A stretch of 64,000 nt of DNA, taken from Methanosphaera sp. ISO3-F5 (GTDB lineage Archaea > Methanobacteriota > Methanobacteria > Methanobacteriales > Methanobacteriaceae). Made by a program: the position numbers and the translations under genes. This document shows, piece by piece, positions 52,430 to 62,524 of the stretch. The stretch is from positions 1,583,426 to 1,647,425 of the forward strand of contig NZ_CP118753.2 of the NCBI RefSeq assembly GCF_034480035.2, read 5' to 3'. Every line of letters starts with the position of its first letter. The stretch's first letter is position 1. The notes below the pieces were generated by a model that worked only from the letters and a program-made list of their open reading frames with translations, had not been told where the DNA came from and did no database searches.

Positions 52430-53203
52430 TTAATACATATCATCCAATACCATTTCTCTTTTTATTCTTTTAATTATTTCAGACACTGTTTTTGTATCCA
52501 TGTTTGGATCTTCAATATATGCTTTTACTTTAACATCTACTCCTGATGTTGTGATGTTTTTTATCATTATAAGATATTTTGGTTCTTTTAATATTGAAGG
52601 GGTATCGTCTAGTATTTTTTCTAATTGGGATATTTTTTCGTCAAAATTGTATCGGTTAAGTATTGTTACATTAAAGTATATTGCATAGTATCCATTTCTT
52701 GTATGATTGATGAATGGTTTGGTTGTGAATAATACGTTTGGTACTACCATGTATTTTTTCTTGTATAATAATTCTACTGATTTGAATCCTATTTTTTGTA
52801 CAATTCCTTTATGGCCGTCTATCTCAATCATATCTCCTACGACAAATCTTTTTTCTAGGATTATTATTGCTCCTGAGATTACGTTGCTTAGTGTGTCTTT
52901 TGCGGCTAGTGTTACTGCTAGGCTCACTATTCCTACACTTACCAATAATGAATGAATATCAATTCCCAATACATCTAATATTCCAAGTATTATTATTAGA
53001 AATGTTAAATATCTTAGTATTTTTGATAATATTTCTAAAGAGCCTTTTGATACTGAATTATATGATTTATATTTTTGTATTGTCTTGTTAATTATTGTGA
53101 ATATTATTATTGGTATAATGATTGCTAAAGCTACCTTTATAACAAGAAGTATTCCTGAATATAATTCTGGATATTGGTCTAGTATCATATATGTTAGCCT
53201 CAT
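52430..53203 (-). CDS. mscS: small-conductance mechanosensitive channel (MscS family)
   Basis: 257 residues with three membrane helices. The third holds the MscS pore pattern (LLVSVGIVSLAVTLAAKDTLSNVISGAIIILEKRF), followed by the β-domain (VGDMIEIDGHKGIVQKIGFKSVELL, VVPNVLFTTKPFINH) and the α/β vestibule domain. It opens on membrane tension to release solutes on osmotic downshock. The start is the ATG at 53203 or the one at 53188. Confidence 0.9.
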   Translation of the reverse strand: MRLTYMILDQYPELYSGILLVIKVALAIIIPIIIFTIINKTIQKYKSYNSVSKGSLEILSKILRYLTFLIIILGILDVLGIDIHSLLVSVGIVSLAVTLAAKDTLSNVISGAIIILEKRFVVGDMIEIDGHKGIVQKIGFKSVELLYKKKYMVVPNVLFTTKPFINHTRNGYYAIYFNVTILNRYNFDEKISQLEKILDDTPSILKEPKYLIMIKNITTSGVDVKVKAYIEDPNMDTKTVSEIIKRIKREMVLDDMY

Positions 53204-53312
53204 AATTGGTTATGATTATTTATCATGTTGAAATTACTAAAATATTTGTATTTAAAAATTAATAAATAATAGTATTAACTGATTTTTAATGAAAATTTTA
53301 TGGAGAGTTTAA

Positions 53313-55862
53313 ATGGTTTTATCAGAATTATTAGCACCTGCTGGTTCTTATGATATACTTGTTGTAGCAGTTAATGCTGGTGCAGATGCCGTGTATATTG
53401 GTGGTGAGAGGTATGGTGCTAGAGCCTTTGCTCATAATTTTACTTCGGAGGATATGGAGAAAGCTGTTAGTTATGCTCATTTAAATGGGGCTAGCGTTCA
53501 TGTTACTGTTAATACTCTCTTTAATAGTAATGAAGTTCTTGAAGTATTGAAGTATGTTCAGTATTTGTATCGTATTGGTGTTGATGCGGTTATTGTTCAG
53601 GATATTGGATTAGTGTATTTGATTAATAAGTTTTTACCTGATATGGAGGTTCATTCATCTACTCAGATGACTTTACGTGATTATAATAGTGTATTATGGG
53701 CTTATAATGAGGGGATTAAAAGAGTTATTTTGCCTCGTGAAATGAGTATAGGTGAGATTAAAAGTATTTCTTCTAGGCTTGAAGAGGATAGTATTCCTAT
53801 GGATTTAGAAGTATTTGGTCATGGTTCATTATGTTACTGTATTTCTGGTGATTGTTATATGTCCTCTTTTATTTCTGGTCGTAGTGCTAATAGAGGTGCT
53901 TGTGCTCAGCCATGCAGGTCCATGTATAAGCTTAGGTATCATAATCATAGTATTAGTAATGGTTGTCTTATTTCAACCCATGATCTTGCCACTTATAAGA
54001 ATGTTAAAGCCATATCTGATGCTGGAATTATTTCATTAAAAATTGAGGGTCGATTGAAATCTGCGGATTATGTTGCTACGGTGGTTAATTCTTATAGGAC
54101 GATTATTGATCATATTAATGATGATTCTTGTGATGATCTTGTTAAGAAACTTGAGGAAGATTTGAATTTAATTTTTAATCGGTATTATACTAATGGTTAT
54201 ATTTTAGATGATACTCCTGGGGAGGTTATGGGTAGAAAAAGTTCTTTCCATCAGGGTTTGTATTTGGGTAAGATTAAGTCTATTGATGGTGAGGATGTTG
54301 TCATAACTTTTGATAGTAAGGATCATCCTGTTCTTCAGAAGGGTGATGGTATTGGTTTTAAGCATAATAATCATATTCGTGGTATTTATTTGGATAAGAT
54401 TGTTGAACAAACTGATGATTTTATTCATATTCAAACTACTCGTGATATTAGGGTTGGTTCTGAGGTTTATATTAGTTATTCTAAGGAGTTGCATGATAGG
54501 CAGAAGCAATTCCAGAAAGAACGTGTAGAGCCACATATTCCATTGTCTATGGATATTACTTCTAATAAGAAGCGTAGTATGATTGTTAATGCTAGTTTTA
54601 AGGTTAATGATGATATTATTAGTTTTGGTTATAAGTCTGAGCGTAAGTTTGATGATGCTATTAATAAACCGTTGGATGAGGAGACTATTGTTAATCAGAT
54701 GGTGAAAAGTGGGAATACTCCTTTTATTGTTGAGAATGTGAAGGTTACTGATTTGCCTGAGAATGTGTTTATGCCTATTGGTAAGATTAATAATATTAGA
54801 AGAAATGTTTTAGAGATTGCATCCCAGAAACTCTTAGAGTATTTTATACCTAACCCTAATGAAGCAGGTAGTTTACGTAAAAACATTAAGAAATATATCA
54901 AGGATAATAAAAATAAGAACACGCATATTGAAAAAACAGATTATATGAAATTAAATGTATATGTGGATAACCTGGAATTATTAACTATTGCAAATAGAAA
55001 CCCTATAGACAGCATATACTTTGACCCATCATACATATACAATAACAAAAAAGATTACTTTGAAAACATAGAAAACATTCTACGACAAGCAAGACAAATA
55101 GCTGTTGACAAAGAACTAGTATGGGTAATCTCAGCATTCACATCAGACGAAGATCTCGAAAAAATCAAAGAAATCAACAACAATCTTCAAAAAGACAACA
55201 TAAACATTTCAATAATGGGAGATTCACCCTCATTAACATTATCATTCCCAAATAATAAGGTTTACGGATCACACAACCTAAACATCTGGAACGAATACAG
55301 CGTCGCAATGTTAGCAAAAAACAATTTCAAATCAACAACAATATCCAGTGAATTATCCAAGGAAGAAATTCGTGACTTAGTCCGAAAATCACAACCATAC
55401 GATACAGAACTAGAATTAATAGTTCAAGGAAACCAGGAAATAATGGTATCCAAGGATAACTTTTCAAACCTTAACGAAGGATTTGACTTAGATATAGAAC
55501 CAGAAGAATATGTTGTACTGGAAGATAAAGAGAACAAGGCAAAATATAAGATATACTTCGATTATAACCAGCAAAGCCACTTCTTCAATAATGACATGTT
55601 ATGCCTAATTGATGAGGTTGATGAATTAAAACAGATGGGTGTAAAAAGCATAGCTATTGATGGACGTTTTACTAAGGATACATACTTATCAAAGATTATT
55701 TCATTATATATTCAACGTTTACGTGAAAATAATCCTGAACGCAAATATTCTGAGAGTGTTAACAACATCTCTTATTCTAAGTTAAATAAAGGTAATTATA
55801 TCAATGAAAGAGTCCTTGAAGACTTAAACAGCCAACGTAAAAGAAAAAGGAAAAGAAGTTAA
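53313..55862 (+). CDS. peptidase U32 family protein
   Basis: 849 residues. ELLAPAGSYDILVVAVNAGADAVYIGGERYGARAFAHNFT and the U32 signature EVFGHGSLCYCISGDCYMSSFISGRSANRGACAQPCR (four conserved Cys) lie in the first 210 residues, followed by the extended C-terminal domains of the long form. Related E. coli RlhA and TrhP act in RNA hydroxylation, so a protease role is doubtful. The C-terminus is very basic (RKRKRKR). Codons are G/T-ending to about 54900, then switch sharply to A/C-ending inside the gene. It overlaps the convergent GNAT gene by four bases. Confidence 0.88.
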   Translation: MVLSELLAPAGSYDILVVAVNAGADAVYIGGERYGARAFAHNFTSEDMEKAVSYAHLNGASVHVTVNTLFNSNEVLEVLKYVQYLYRIGVDAVIVQDIGLVYLINKFLPDMEVHSSTQMTLRDYNSVLWAYNEGIKRVILPREMSIGEIKSISSRLEEDSIPMDLEVFGHGSLCYCISGDCYMSSFISGRSANRGACAQPCRSMYKLRYHNHSISNGCLISTHDLATYKNVKAISDAGIISLKIEGRLKSADYVATVVNSYRTIIDHINDDSCDDLVKKLEEDLNLIFNRYYTNGYILDDTPGEVMGRKSSFHQGLYLGKIKSIDGEDVVITFDSKDHPVLQKGDGIGFKHNNHIRGIYLDKIVEQTDDFIHIQTTRDIRVGSEVYISYSKELHDRQKQFQKERVEPHIPLSMDITSNKKRSMIVNASFKVNDDIISFGYKSERKFDDAINKPLDEETIVNQMVKSGNTPFIVENVKVTDLPENVFMPIGKINNIRRNVLEIASQKLLEYFIPNPNEAGSLRKNIKKYIKDNKNKNTHIEKTDYMKLNVYVDNLELLTIANRNPIDSIYFDPSYIYNNKKDYFENIENILRQARQIAVDKELVWVISAFTSDEDLEKIKEINNNLQKDNINISIMGDSPSLTLSFPNNKVYGSHNLNIWNEYSVAMLAKNNFKSTTISSELSKEEIRDLVRKSQPYDTELELIVQGNQEIMVSKDNFSNLNEGFDLDIEPEEYVVLEDKENKAKYKIYFDYNQQSHFFNNDMLCLIDEVDELKQMGVKSIAIDGRFTKDTYLSKIISLYIQRLRENNPERKYSESVNNISYSKLNKGNYINERVLEDLNSQRKRKRKRS

Positions 55863-56302
55863 AAATGTTTTTTCATTAAAATCATATTCCTTTTTTTATA
55901 ATTTAATTTTTTATTCAATTTACAAAAATCAAATCCTCTTTTTAAGAAAAATAATGCAGATTCAGCGTATGAATTCACTATTATACAATTGATATGAAAT
56001 TTGATATTGTATTTTACTGCAAATATTACATCATTAATTATTTCTGTTGCAATACCATTTTTTCTGTATTCTTTACAAACATATAATGAGGATATTATAA
56101 CGTATTTCTTCTTTATATTTAGTGAAAAAAATCCTATTAAATCTGTATCGTTTAGAATTAGATAGAAATATTCGGAATTTTCTGTTAAATGAGAGTATAT
56201 TTGATTGTTTTTTATTAAGTCTATTTTTTTATTTTGTATTTCGTTAAATAGTGTATTGTTGTTTTCATATTTTACGTAATAGTAGTCTCTGTCAAAATTC
56301 AT
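55859..56302 (-). CDS. GNAT family acetyltransferase
   Basis: 147 residues with the GNAT core: YLILNDTDLIGFFSLNIKKK, ISSLYVCKEYRKNGIATEIIND (acetyl-CoA loop R-K-N-G-I-A) and SAESALFFLKRGFDFCKL-type C-terminal motif. Substrate unknown. Lys/Asn/Ile-rich, A/T-ending codons. Single gene reading against the U32 gene. Confidence 0.75.
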   Translation of the reverse strand: MNFDRDYYYVKYENNNTLFNEIQNKKIDLIKNNQIYSHLTENSEYFYLILNDTDLIGFFSLNIKKKYVIISSLYVCKEYRKNGIATEIINDVIFAVKYNIKFHINCIIVNSYAESALFFLKRGFDFCKLNKKLNYKKRNMILMKKHF

Positions 56303-56480
56303 AATTTGTTTTAAAAGATTTATATTCGATTATTCACTCCTTGAAACTTTTATTAACATATAATTATTTTATTAAACAATATATAAATAATTAACCAAAT
56401 TATTATAATAAATTAAAAATAAAATAACTATAATAGATATTAAACACATAACTATAAACATTATTAGACAAGTGATTTAG

Positions 56481-57329
56481 ATGACTGAAAACACAGAACC
56501 AACAAACAACAATTACTTTGATAATTATGATTTTTTAAATTTCAGCTATAAACAAATACCAAATTTCAAACTATGCAAAAAATTTGGTGGAAAAAACGGA
56601 ATAGGATTCGAAAGCAACCCCGAAAAAAACGATCAACTTATCGAAGAAATAAACAACGACCCAAATCTTAAAACCCAAAAAATACTAAAAGGAAACCCTT
56701 CAAACATCATAATCAACGAAAACACATTACATCACTTTAAATTCACAATATGCAAAGACTACATGGAATACCTACCAGGACAAATCGAATCCAAAGAATC
56801 CATACAAAACGCAATAAAACTAAGCAGCGACTTCGTATACATATCACAAGACAACTTTGACTCAGACGTAGTACTACTAAAAAGAGGTTTTAAAACAAAC
56901 TACTCAGACTGGACAGCCTACACAAACCACATGACAAGCAACATATACTTCAACATATTATTCGAATACTACAAATTAGGCCTAATAGAAGACTACATAA
57001 TATTCTACACAGAACCAATAAAAAACTCAGATAACAAGTACATACACCCATTAAACAGTTCCCCAGACCAAGACACCTATGATTCAGAAATACATGCATA
57101 TAAAAAAGAAAACATGAAATTTAACAATATTTTCCACAAATTAAACATAATAATAACAGTGAAAGGATACAAAGACATTGACAAAATCCTAGAAAAAATT
57201 GAAGAAGAAAAAAGTATTTTATACGATTCAAGAAAGGGAATATATGAAAAAGATTTAGAAGGATCCATTGAAGATGAACCAGAGCCTAAAAAAGGTTTAC
57301 TGGGAAAAGTTAATAATTTTCTAAGTTAA
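56481..57329 (+). CDS. hypothetical protein, methyltransferase-like segment
   Basis: 282 residues. HHFKFTICKDYMEYLPGQI and LSSDFVYISQDNFDSDVVLLKRGFKTNYSDWTAYTNHMT resemble the second half of some class I SAM-dependent methyltransferases (the EHLPG-type helix and the following strands), but I cannot see an intact glycine-rich SAM-binding loop at the start. The C-terminus (SIEDEPEPKKGLLGKVNNFLS) is acidic then amphipathic. It has SD AAGTGAT and a promoter of its own. It may be a substrate-binding or inactive relative. Confidence 0.4.
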   Translation: MTENTEPTNNNYFDNYDFLNFSYKQIPNFKLCKKFGGKNGIGFESNPEKNDQLIEEINNDPNLKTQKILKGNPSNIIINENTLHHFKFTICKDYMEYLPGQIESKESIQNAIKLSSDFVYISQDNFDSDVVLLKRGFKTNYSDWTAYTNHMTSNIYFNILFEYYKLGLIEDYIIFYTEPIKNSDNKYIHPLNSSPDQDTYDSEIHAYKKENMKFNNIFHKLNIIITVKGYKDIDKILEKIEEEKSILYDSRKGIYEKDLEGSIEDEPEPKKGLLGKVNNFLS

Positions 57330-57411
57330 AACATATAACCACATCTATCAAAAAAAAGAAAATTTATAGAAAAGTTTTTAACATATCTTAAAGATAAATA
57401 ATTATAAAGGT

Positions 57412-57430
57412 CTTATAAAAAAATTATAAG
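57412..57430. promoter_or_regulatory. inverted repeat CTTATAA/TTATAAG upstream of purA
   Basis: Seven-base perfect arms around AAAAA, about 55 bases before the purA ATG. It could be an operator or a 5' leader hairpin. Confidence 0.3.
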
Positions 57431-57482
57431 TTTATCAATTTAAAATAAAATTGAAATTATATATAAGGAGACACGATTTTTT

Positions 57483-58505
57483 ATGACATGTACCATTTTA
57501 GTTGGTGGACAATGGGGAGACGAAGGTAAAGGTAAATGTATAACCTACTTTTGTACAAAAGACAAACCAGACATCATAGCAAGAGCAGGTGTAGGCCCAA
57601 ACGCAGGCCACTCCGTCGAATGTGATGGAGAAAAATATGGTTTAAGACTAACCCCATCAGGATTCTTTAACACCGAAGCCAGGTTACTAATAGGAGCAGG
57701 AGTGTTAGTAAATCCAGAAGTATTCAAACATGAATTAGAATACTTAAACAAATATACAGTAGAAGGAAGAACCTTCATGGATGCAAACTGTGCAATAATC
57801 ACAGACAAACACACACAAGCAGATAAAGATTCATCATATTTATCTAAAAAAATCGGAACAACAGGAAGTGGATGTGGACCAGCAAATGCAGATCGTATAA
57901 ACAGAACAATCGACTATGCAAAAGACATCCCAGAATTAGAAGAATACATAACAGATGTACCATCGGAAGTAAATAAAGCAATAGAAGAAGGTAAAGACGT
58001 ATTCATAGAAGGATCACAAGGTTTCGGATTATCCTTATACTATGGAACATATCCATTTGTAACTAGTAAAGATACATGCGCCAGTACAGCAGCAGCCGAT
58101 GTTGGAATAGGTCCAACAAAAGTAGATGAAGTAGTTGTCATATTCAAAGCATATGTAACAAGAGTAGGTGAAGGACCATTCCCAACCGAAATATCACCAG
58201 AAGAAGCAGAAAAGATGGGAATTGAAGAATATGGTGTAGTAACCGGCCGTAAAAGAAGAGTTGGATTATTTGACAAAGAATTTGCAAAACGTTCATGTAT
58301 GATAAATGGTGCTACTCAAATAGCTTTAACATGTATAGACAGATTATACCCTGAATGTGCTAAAGTAAACAAATATGAAGATTTATCCCAAGAAGCTAGA
58401 GATTACATCGAAGATATTGAAAAAGATGTTGGTGTTCCAATCACAATCATATCTACAGGTCCAGACCTTGCAGATACAATCGATTTAAGAAATGAAAAAT
58501 TATAA
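57483..58505 (+). CDS. purA: adenylosuccinate synthetase
   Basis: 340 residues, the shorter archaeal form. [20 protein letters not shown] holds the GTP P-loop and catalytic Asp, [14 protein letters not shown] the IMP-binding region with the catalytic His, [12 protein letters not shown] the conserved loop, [23 protein letters not shown] the second IMP loop, and [13 protein letters not shown] the Asp-binding loop. It joins IMP and aspartate using GTP in AMP synthesis. GGAG lies 12 bases before the ATG, longer than usual spacing. Confidence 0.95.
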   Translation: MTCTILVGGQWGDEGKGKCITYFCTKDKPDIIARAGVGPNAGHSVECDGEKYGLRLTPSGFFNTEARLLIGAGVLVNPEVFKHELEYLNKYTVEGRTFMDANCAIITDKHTQADKDSSYLSKKIGTTGSGCGPANADRINRTIDYAKDIPELEEYITDVPSEVNKAIEEGKDVFIEGSQGFGLSLYYGTYPFVTSKDTCASTAAADVGIGPTKVDEVVVIFKAYVTRVGEGPFPTEISPEEAEKMGIEEYGVVTGRKRRVGLFDKEFAKRSCMINGATQIALTCIDRLYPECAKVNKYEDLSQEARDYIEDIEKDVGVPITIISTGPDLADTIDLRNEKL

Positions 58506-58601
58506 TCAACATTCCCCACCATTAAAAATTTTTTTTATAAAACAAGAAAGAATAATACTATTTTTAAATAATTAATTAGAAAAAGAAAAGTTTTGAAATG
58601 C

Positions 58602-59378
58602 TTATTCAGCATCTCTGTACATATGAGCAAAGCTTGGATGATATAATTTGGATTGTTCTCCACTTTGTTGATCTAATACATCACCAACAACAATCATTGC
58701 TGTTTTTGTGAAACCAGCATCATGAACTTTTTGTGCAATATTAGAAAGGTTTCCACGAACAATTTCCTGATCAGGCCATGTAGCTTTTTTAACAACAGCA
58801 ACAGGAGTTTCTTCATCATACTCCTTAAGTAGCTCTGTTACCACATCATCAATCATATGAATACCAAGGAATATGCACATTGTAGCATTATGTGTTGCCA
58901 GTTTAGCTAATGCTTCTTTTGATGGCTTAGGTGTTCTACCTTCAGGTCTTGTTATAATAATTGTTTGTGAAACTTCAGGTAAGGTTAACTGTGATTCAAG
59001 TGCTGCTGCAGTACCAAATAAGCTGCTTACACCAGGAATAATAGTATAACCAATATTTAATTCCTTTAATTGATTAATTTGCTCAGCTATTGCACCATAT
59101 ATTGCAGGATCTCCTGTATGTACCCTGGCAATAATCTTGTTTTCATCATGAGCATCCTTGATTACATCTATTATTTCATCAAGATTCATAGATGCACTAT
59201 CATAAATTTTAGCATCATCTTTTGCAATGTCTAATACTGCAGGGTTAACCAGTGAACCTGCATATATTATTACATCAGAATTTTTAATTGCTTCTGCACC
59301 TTTTACTGTAATTAATTCAGGATCTCCTGGTCCTGCACCAATAAATATAACTTTACCCTTAAAATCTTCAAAATTCAT
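58602..59378 (-). CDS. cobM: cobalt-precorrin-4 C11-methyltransferase
   Basis: 258 residues. VIFIGAGPGDPELITVKG is the tetrapyrrole methylase opening, YAGSLVNPAVL the CobM/CbiF-specific segment, HTGDPAIYGAIAEQ the SAM/precorrin site and IIPGVSSLFGTAAAL the following loop; the end (VVGDVL) is typical. It methylates C11 in anaerobic cobamide synthesis, needed for the corrinoid methyltransferases of methanol-using methanogens. Single gene here; other cob genes must be elsewhere. Confidence 0.93.
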   Translation of the reverse strand: MNFEDFKGKVIFIGAGPGDPELITVKGAEAIKNSDVIIYAGSLVNPAVLDIAKDDAKIYDSASMNLDEIIDVIKDAHDENKIIARVHTGDPAIYGAIAEQINQLKELNIGYTIIPGVSSLFGTAAALESQLTLPEVSQTIIITRPEGRTPKPSKEALAKLATHNATMCIFLGIHMIDDVVTELLKEYDEETPVAVVKKATWPDQEIVRGNLSNIAQKVHDAGFTKTAMIVVGDVLDQQSGEQSKLYHPSFAHMYRDAE

Positions 59379-59471
59379 TATACGTTCTCCATTGTTATAT
59401 TTTTACTTATATCTTACTCTTTATTTTATTAATAATATAGTTTTATTTAACAGCATTTTATTTTATTTAAA

Positions 59472-60332
59472 CTAATGTTTAAAACGATTCATATAATCAG
59501 TCATTACTCCAGATAAGAATAAAACAATTCCCATTAATATTACAAATATACCTATTGCTGAAAGGTATATGTTTGTTGAAAGTCCTGAAGCATTCACTGT
59601 TAAATGTATTAATATTCCAAAGAAGAGGATTATTGCCCCGGCTATACCATAATAAATTAATGGCCGGTTTAATCTCATCAATTCCAGAACCCTAAATAAT
59701 ACAGATAACCCTTGAATTACCGGATTAGCCCTTGTTGTATTCACATCATAACGTACTGTAATTTCAACTTCAAGTATTCTTAAATTATTTTCTGATGCTT
59801 CGATTAACATGTCACTTTCTATTCCGAAGCCTTCAGGATCAAAGTTAAAATATTTGAAGCATTTTGATGAAAATGCTCTGAAACCACTCTGAGAATCTGT
59901 TAGTTTTACTCCTGAAGCAATATTTGTTGCTGTGTCTAGTACGGTTTGTCCTACTCTACGATATCTTGGAGTGGAAGTATCCTGACCGTTCAGGTACCTG
60001 CTCCCATTTACTAAATCTGCTTCATCGTCTTCTATTGGTTTTATTAATAATGGTATTTCTGATGGGTTGTGTTGACCATCCGCATCTATCGTTACTATAA
60101 TATCATAATCTTTAGCATATGCAAAACCTGTTTTTAAAGCAACACCCTTCCCCTGATTAATTTTATGACGTAACACTGTTGCTCCAGCAATTTCAGACAC
60201 TTCTGCTGTTCTGTCAGTACTTCCATCATCTATGACAATTACTTCATCAGCATATCTTTCAGATAATAGAATCATACTTGCAATTGCTACCTCTTCATTA
60301 TATGCAGGCAATAATACTGCTACTTTAGTCAA
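59472..60332 (-). CDS. family 2 glycosyltransferase (dolichyl-phosphate sugar synthase-like)
   Basis: 286 residues. VAVLLPAYNEEVAIASMI, VIDDGSTDRTAEV and IVTIDADGQHNPSEIP (DAD metal site) form a GT-A domain; DSQSGFRAFSSK is the acceptor loop. Two C-terminal membrane helices (about 215-275) anchor it. It likely moves a sugar from a nucleotide donor to a polyprenyl phosphate in surface glycan or glycoprotein synthesis. The epimerase gene lies upstream on the same strand. Confidence 0.88.
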   Translation of the reverse strand: MTKVAVLLPAYNEEVAIASMILLSERYADEVIVIDDGSTDRTAEVSEIAGATVLRHKINQGKGVALKTGFAYAKDYDIIVTIDADGQHNPSEIPLLIKPIEDDEADLVNGSRYLNGQDTSTPRYRRVGQTVLDTATNIASGVKLTDSQSGFRAFSSKCFKYFNFDPEGFGIESDMLIEASENNLRILEVEITVRYDVNTTRANPVIQGLSVLFRVLELMRLNRPLIYYGIAGAIILFFGILIHLTVNASGLSTNIYLSAIGIFVILMGIVLFLSGVMTDYMNRFKH

Positions 60333-60487
60333 ATTTTACAACCCCAATAAAAAAAAGTATTCATTATAATATATTAGTATTTATATTGTAGGAAATTATT
60401 ATATCTATGTTTTTTGAAATGATATTTTGAAAAATAATATTTAAAAATAAAGGATTTGTTAAAAAAAAGGTTGTTGAGTAGGATAGT

Positions 60488-61429
60488 TTATTCTAATCGG
60501 TAATACCATTTCATCCAGTCTACTGTTTTTTGTATTCCTTCTTTTGGTTTTACTTTTGGATCATGTTTCAAGTCTTTTATTGATTTTGAGAAGTCTATTG
60601 TTTTTATTTTTGTTGTGAATGGTTCTGCTTCTTTGTATGTTACTAGACTGTCATCGCATCCTACTGCATCCAGTACTAGGTCAGAGTATTCTTTGATGTC
60701 CATTTCCCAGTCTTGGTTTCCTCCTATGTTGTATGCTTCTCCTGGTTTGAAGTTGTCGACTATGTTTGCGAATGTTGTTGCTGTGTCGCCGACGTAGTCT
60801 ATGATTCTTTTGTGTCCTTCGTATACTGTGTATGGTTTGTTGTGTAGTGCTAAGTAGATGAATTTTGGTATGAATCCTCTGTATGGTGTGTATCTTTCGC
60901 CTGGTCCGTAACAGTTTACTGGTCGTACTCTTACTGTTTCTGTGCCGAACATTTTTGCTGAGTTCATGCACATTAGTTCTCCGTCCCATTTGCTTATTGC
61001 GTAGTCGTTCATTTGGTATGTGTCTTTTATTGGATTGTTTTCCATTACGTCTTCGGACATTTTTCCTGTGTAGTCTCCGTATACTTCTGCTGATGAGAAG
61101 AATATCATTCTGAATTTGTTTTTTTCTTGTAGGCGTAGCATGTTTTTGGTTCCGATGACATTGGTTTGCCATAGGTTTTCGTAGTATGCTTCTCCGTTCC
61201 ATCTTCCGTATTCTGCTGCGAGGTGATAGACGTAATCGAAGGGTCCGTTTTCTTCGAATGTTCTTTCTAGTTGTCTGTAGTATCGTACATCTGTTCGTAC
61301 ATAGTTTTCTCTGTCGTTGTTGAGTAAGTCTGCTGCTATTACTTCATGTCCTCTTTTTTGTAGTTCGTTTACAAGATTTGTTCCTATAAATCCTGCTCCA
61401 CCTGTTACTAATATTTTTTTTGTTTCCAT
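60488..61429 (-). CDS. NAD-dependent epimerase/dehydratase
   Basis: 313 residues from the ATG at 61429. LVTGGAGFIGTNLV is the Rossmann GxxGxxG, YHLAAEYGRW and FSSAEVYGDYTG give the catalytic Ser/Thr, and YAISKWDGELM the Tyr-x-x-x-Lys. RPVNCYGPGERYTPYRGFIPKFI is the substrate region. It is probably a nucleotide-sugar epimerase or dehydratase feeding the glycosyltransferase downstream. A TTG at 61444 is an alternative start but the ATG fits the family start better. Confidence 0.88.
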   Translation of the reverse strand: METKKILVTGGAGFIGTNLVNELQKRGHEVIAADLLNNDRENYVRTDVRYYRQLERTFEENGPFDYVYHLAAEYGRWNGEAYYENLWQTNVIGTKNMLRLQEKNKFRMIFFSSAEVYGDYTGKMSEDVMENNPIKDTYQMNDYAISKWDGELMCMNSAKMFGTETVRVRPVNCYGPGERYTPYRGFIPKFIYLALHNKPYTVYEGHKRIIDYVGDTATTFANIVDNFKPGEAYNIGGNQDWEMDIKEYSDLVLDAVGCDDSLVTYKEAEPFTTKIKTIDFSKSIKDLKHDPKVKPKEGIQKTVDWMKWYYRLE

Positions 61430-61525
61430 TAATTTTAACCCCAAAAAAAGTAATATATTAAGATATATAATTAATTATATTAATATTTTAATAGGATATT
61501 TTTTTATTATTTGGAGGTTTGTTTT

Positions 61526-62359
61526 ATGTTTACTATTGGTGCTCATTTATCTATTAATAAGGGTTTTGAGAATATTGGTTTGGAGGCTTTGAGTATTGGT
61601 GCTAATACGTTCCAGTTTTTTCCTCGTAGTCCTCGTGGTGGTAAGGCTAAGGCTTTGGATTTTGATGATATTGAGAAATTTAATTCTTTGGTGAGTGGTT
61701 CTGATATTGATGTTGTTTTGGCTCATGCTCCTTATGTGATTAATTTGGCTTCTAAGAGTGAGAAGACTAGGTGTAATGCTTTTGAGATTTTTGAGGATGA
61801 TTTGGATAGGTTAAGTTATTTGCCTGATAATTTGTATAATTTTCATCCTGGTAGTCATGTTGGTCAGGGTGTTGATGTTGGTATTGAGTTGATTTCTGAG
61901 GCTTTGAATAGGTTGATTAGTGAGGATCAGAGTACTGTTGTGTTGCTTGAGACTATGGCTGGTAAGGGTACTGAGATTGGTAGGAGTTTTGAGGAGTTGC
62001 GTTCTATTATTGATAAGGTTGAGCTTGATGATAAGGTTGGTGTTTGTTTAGATACTTGTCATGTTTTTGATGCTGGTTATGATATTAAGGATGATTTGGA
62101 TGGTGTTCTTGATGAGTTTGATTCTGTTGTTGGTCTTGATAGGTTGAGGGCTGTTCATTTGAATGATAGTATGTTTGGTTTGGGTAGTCATAAGGATAGG
62201 CATGAAAAGATTGGTTGTGGTTTGTTGGGTTTGGATGCTATTGTTGATATTATTAATCATAGGTGTTTGAGGGATCTTCCTTTTTATTTGGAAACTCCTA
62301 ATGATGTGGATGGTTATAGGGAGGAGATTAGTTTGTTAAGAGGATTGTATGTTGATTAA
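61526..62359 (+). CDS. nfo: deoxyribonuclease IV (endonuclease IV)
   Basis: 277 residues with the Nfo barrel: IGAHLSINKGFENI, NTFQFFPRSPRG, LAHAPYVINLAS (zinc His), NFHPGSHVG, LLETMAGKGTEIG (Glu), GVCLDTCHVFDAGYD, VHLNDSMFGLGSHKDRHEKIG and a final FYLETP (Glu). It cuts DNA at abasic sites. A frame opens at 61511, but GGAGG at 61513-61517 marks the ATG at 61526 as the start. Strongly G/T-ending codons in contrast to the genes just to the right. Confidence 0.94.
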   Translation: MFTIGAHLSINKGFENIGLEALSIGANTFQFFPRSPRGGKAKALDFDDIEKFNSLVSGSDIDVVLAHAPYVINLASKSEKTRCNAFEIFEDDLDRLSYLPDNLYNFHPGSHVGQGVDVGIELISEALNRLISEDQSTVVLLETMAGKGTEIGRSFEELRSIIDKVELDDKVGVCLDTCHVFDAGYDIKDDLDGVLDEFDSVVGLDRLRAVHLNDSMFGLGSHKDRHEKIGCGLLGLDAIVDIINHRCLRDLPFYLETPNDVDGYREEISLLRGLYVD

Positions 62360-62375
62360 TCCTCTTATTCTTTTT

Positions 62376-62501
62376 TTAGTTGTGTTTTGGTTTGTATATT
62401 GGTTTTAGTTCGTATATGTGTAAGTAAAACATGATTGGTATCATGATGAATATTGCACTTATTTTTATTATGTTGTTTTTTATTGTGTTTATTATTTTCA
62501 T
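62376..62501 (-). CDS. 41-residue Met/His-containing membrane protein under CsoR-like operator
   Basis: A small frame: MKIINTIKNNIIKISAIFI then MIPIMFYLHIYELKP and a Lys/His tail (YKPKHN). One membrane helix with Met20, Met24, His28 and His40 that could bind a soft metal. GGTGAT lies 4 bases before the ATG. Upstream come the palindrome at 62525-62554 and a TATA box at 62571-62578, all on the same strand and correctly spaced. No family recognised. A role in copper handling is inferred from the CsoR gene next door. A 30-codon frame on the opposite strand lacks an SD. Confidence 0.6.
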   Translation of the reverse strand: MKIINTIKNNIIKISAIFIMIPIMFYLHIYELKPIYKPKHN

Positions 62502-62524
62502 GATTATCACCACGTTATTATAAT

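Noticed and set aside
62432-62524. A 30-codon hydrophobic frame on the plus strand (MIGIMMNIALIF start)
   Set aside because: No SD or promoter, and it is antisense to the 41-residue frame that has both.
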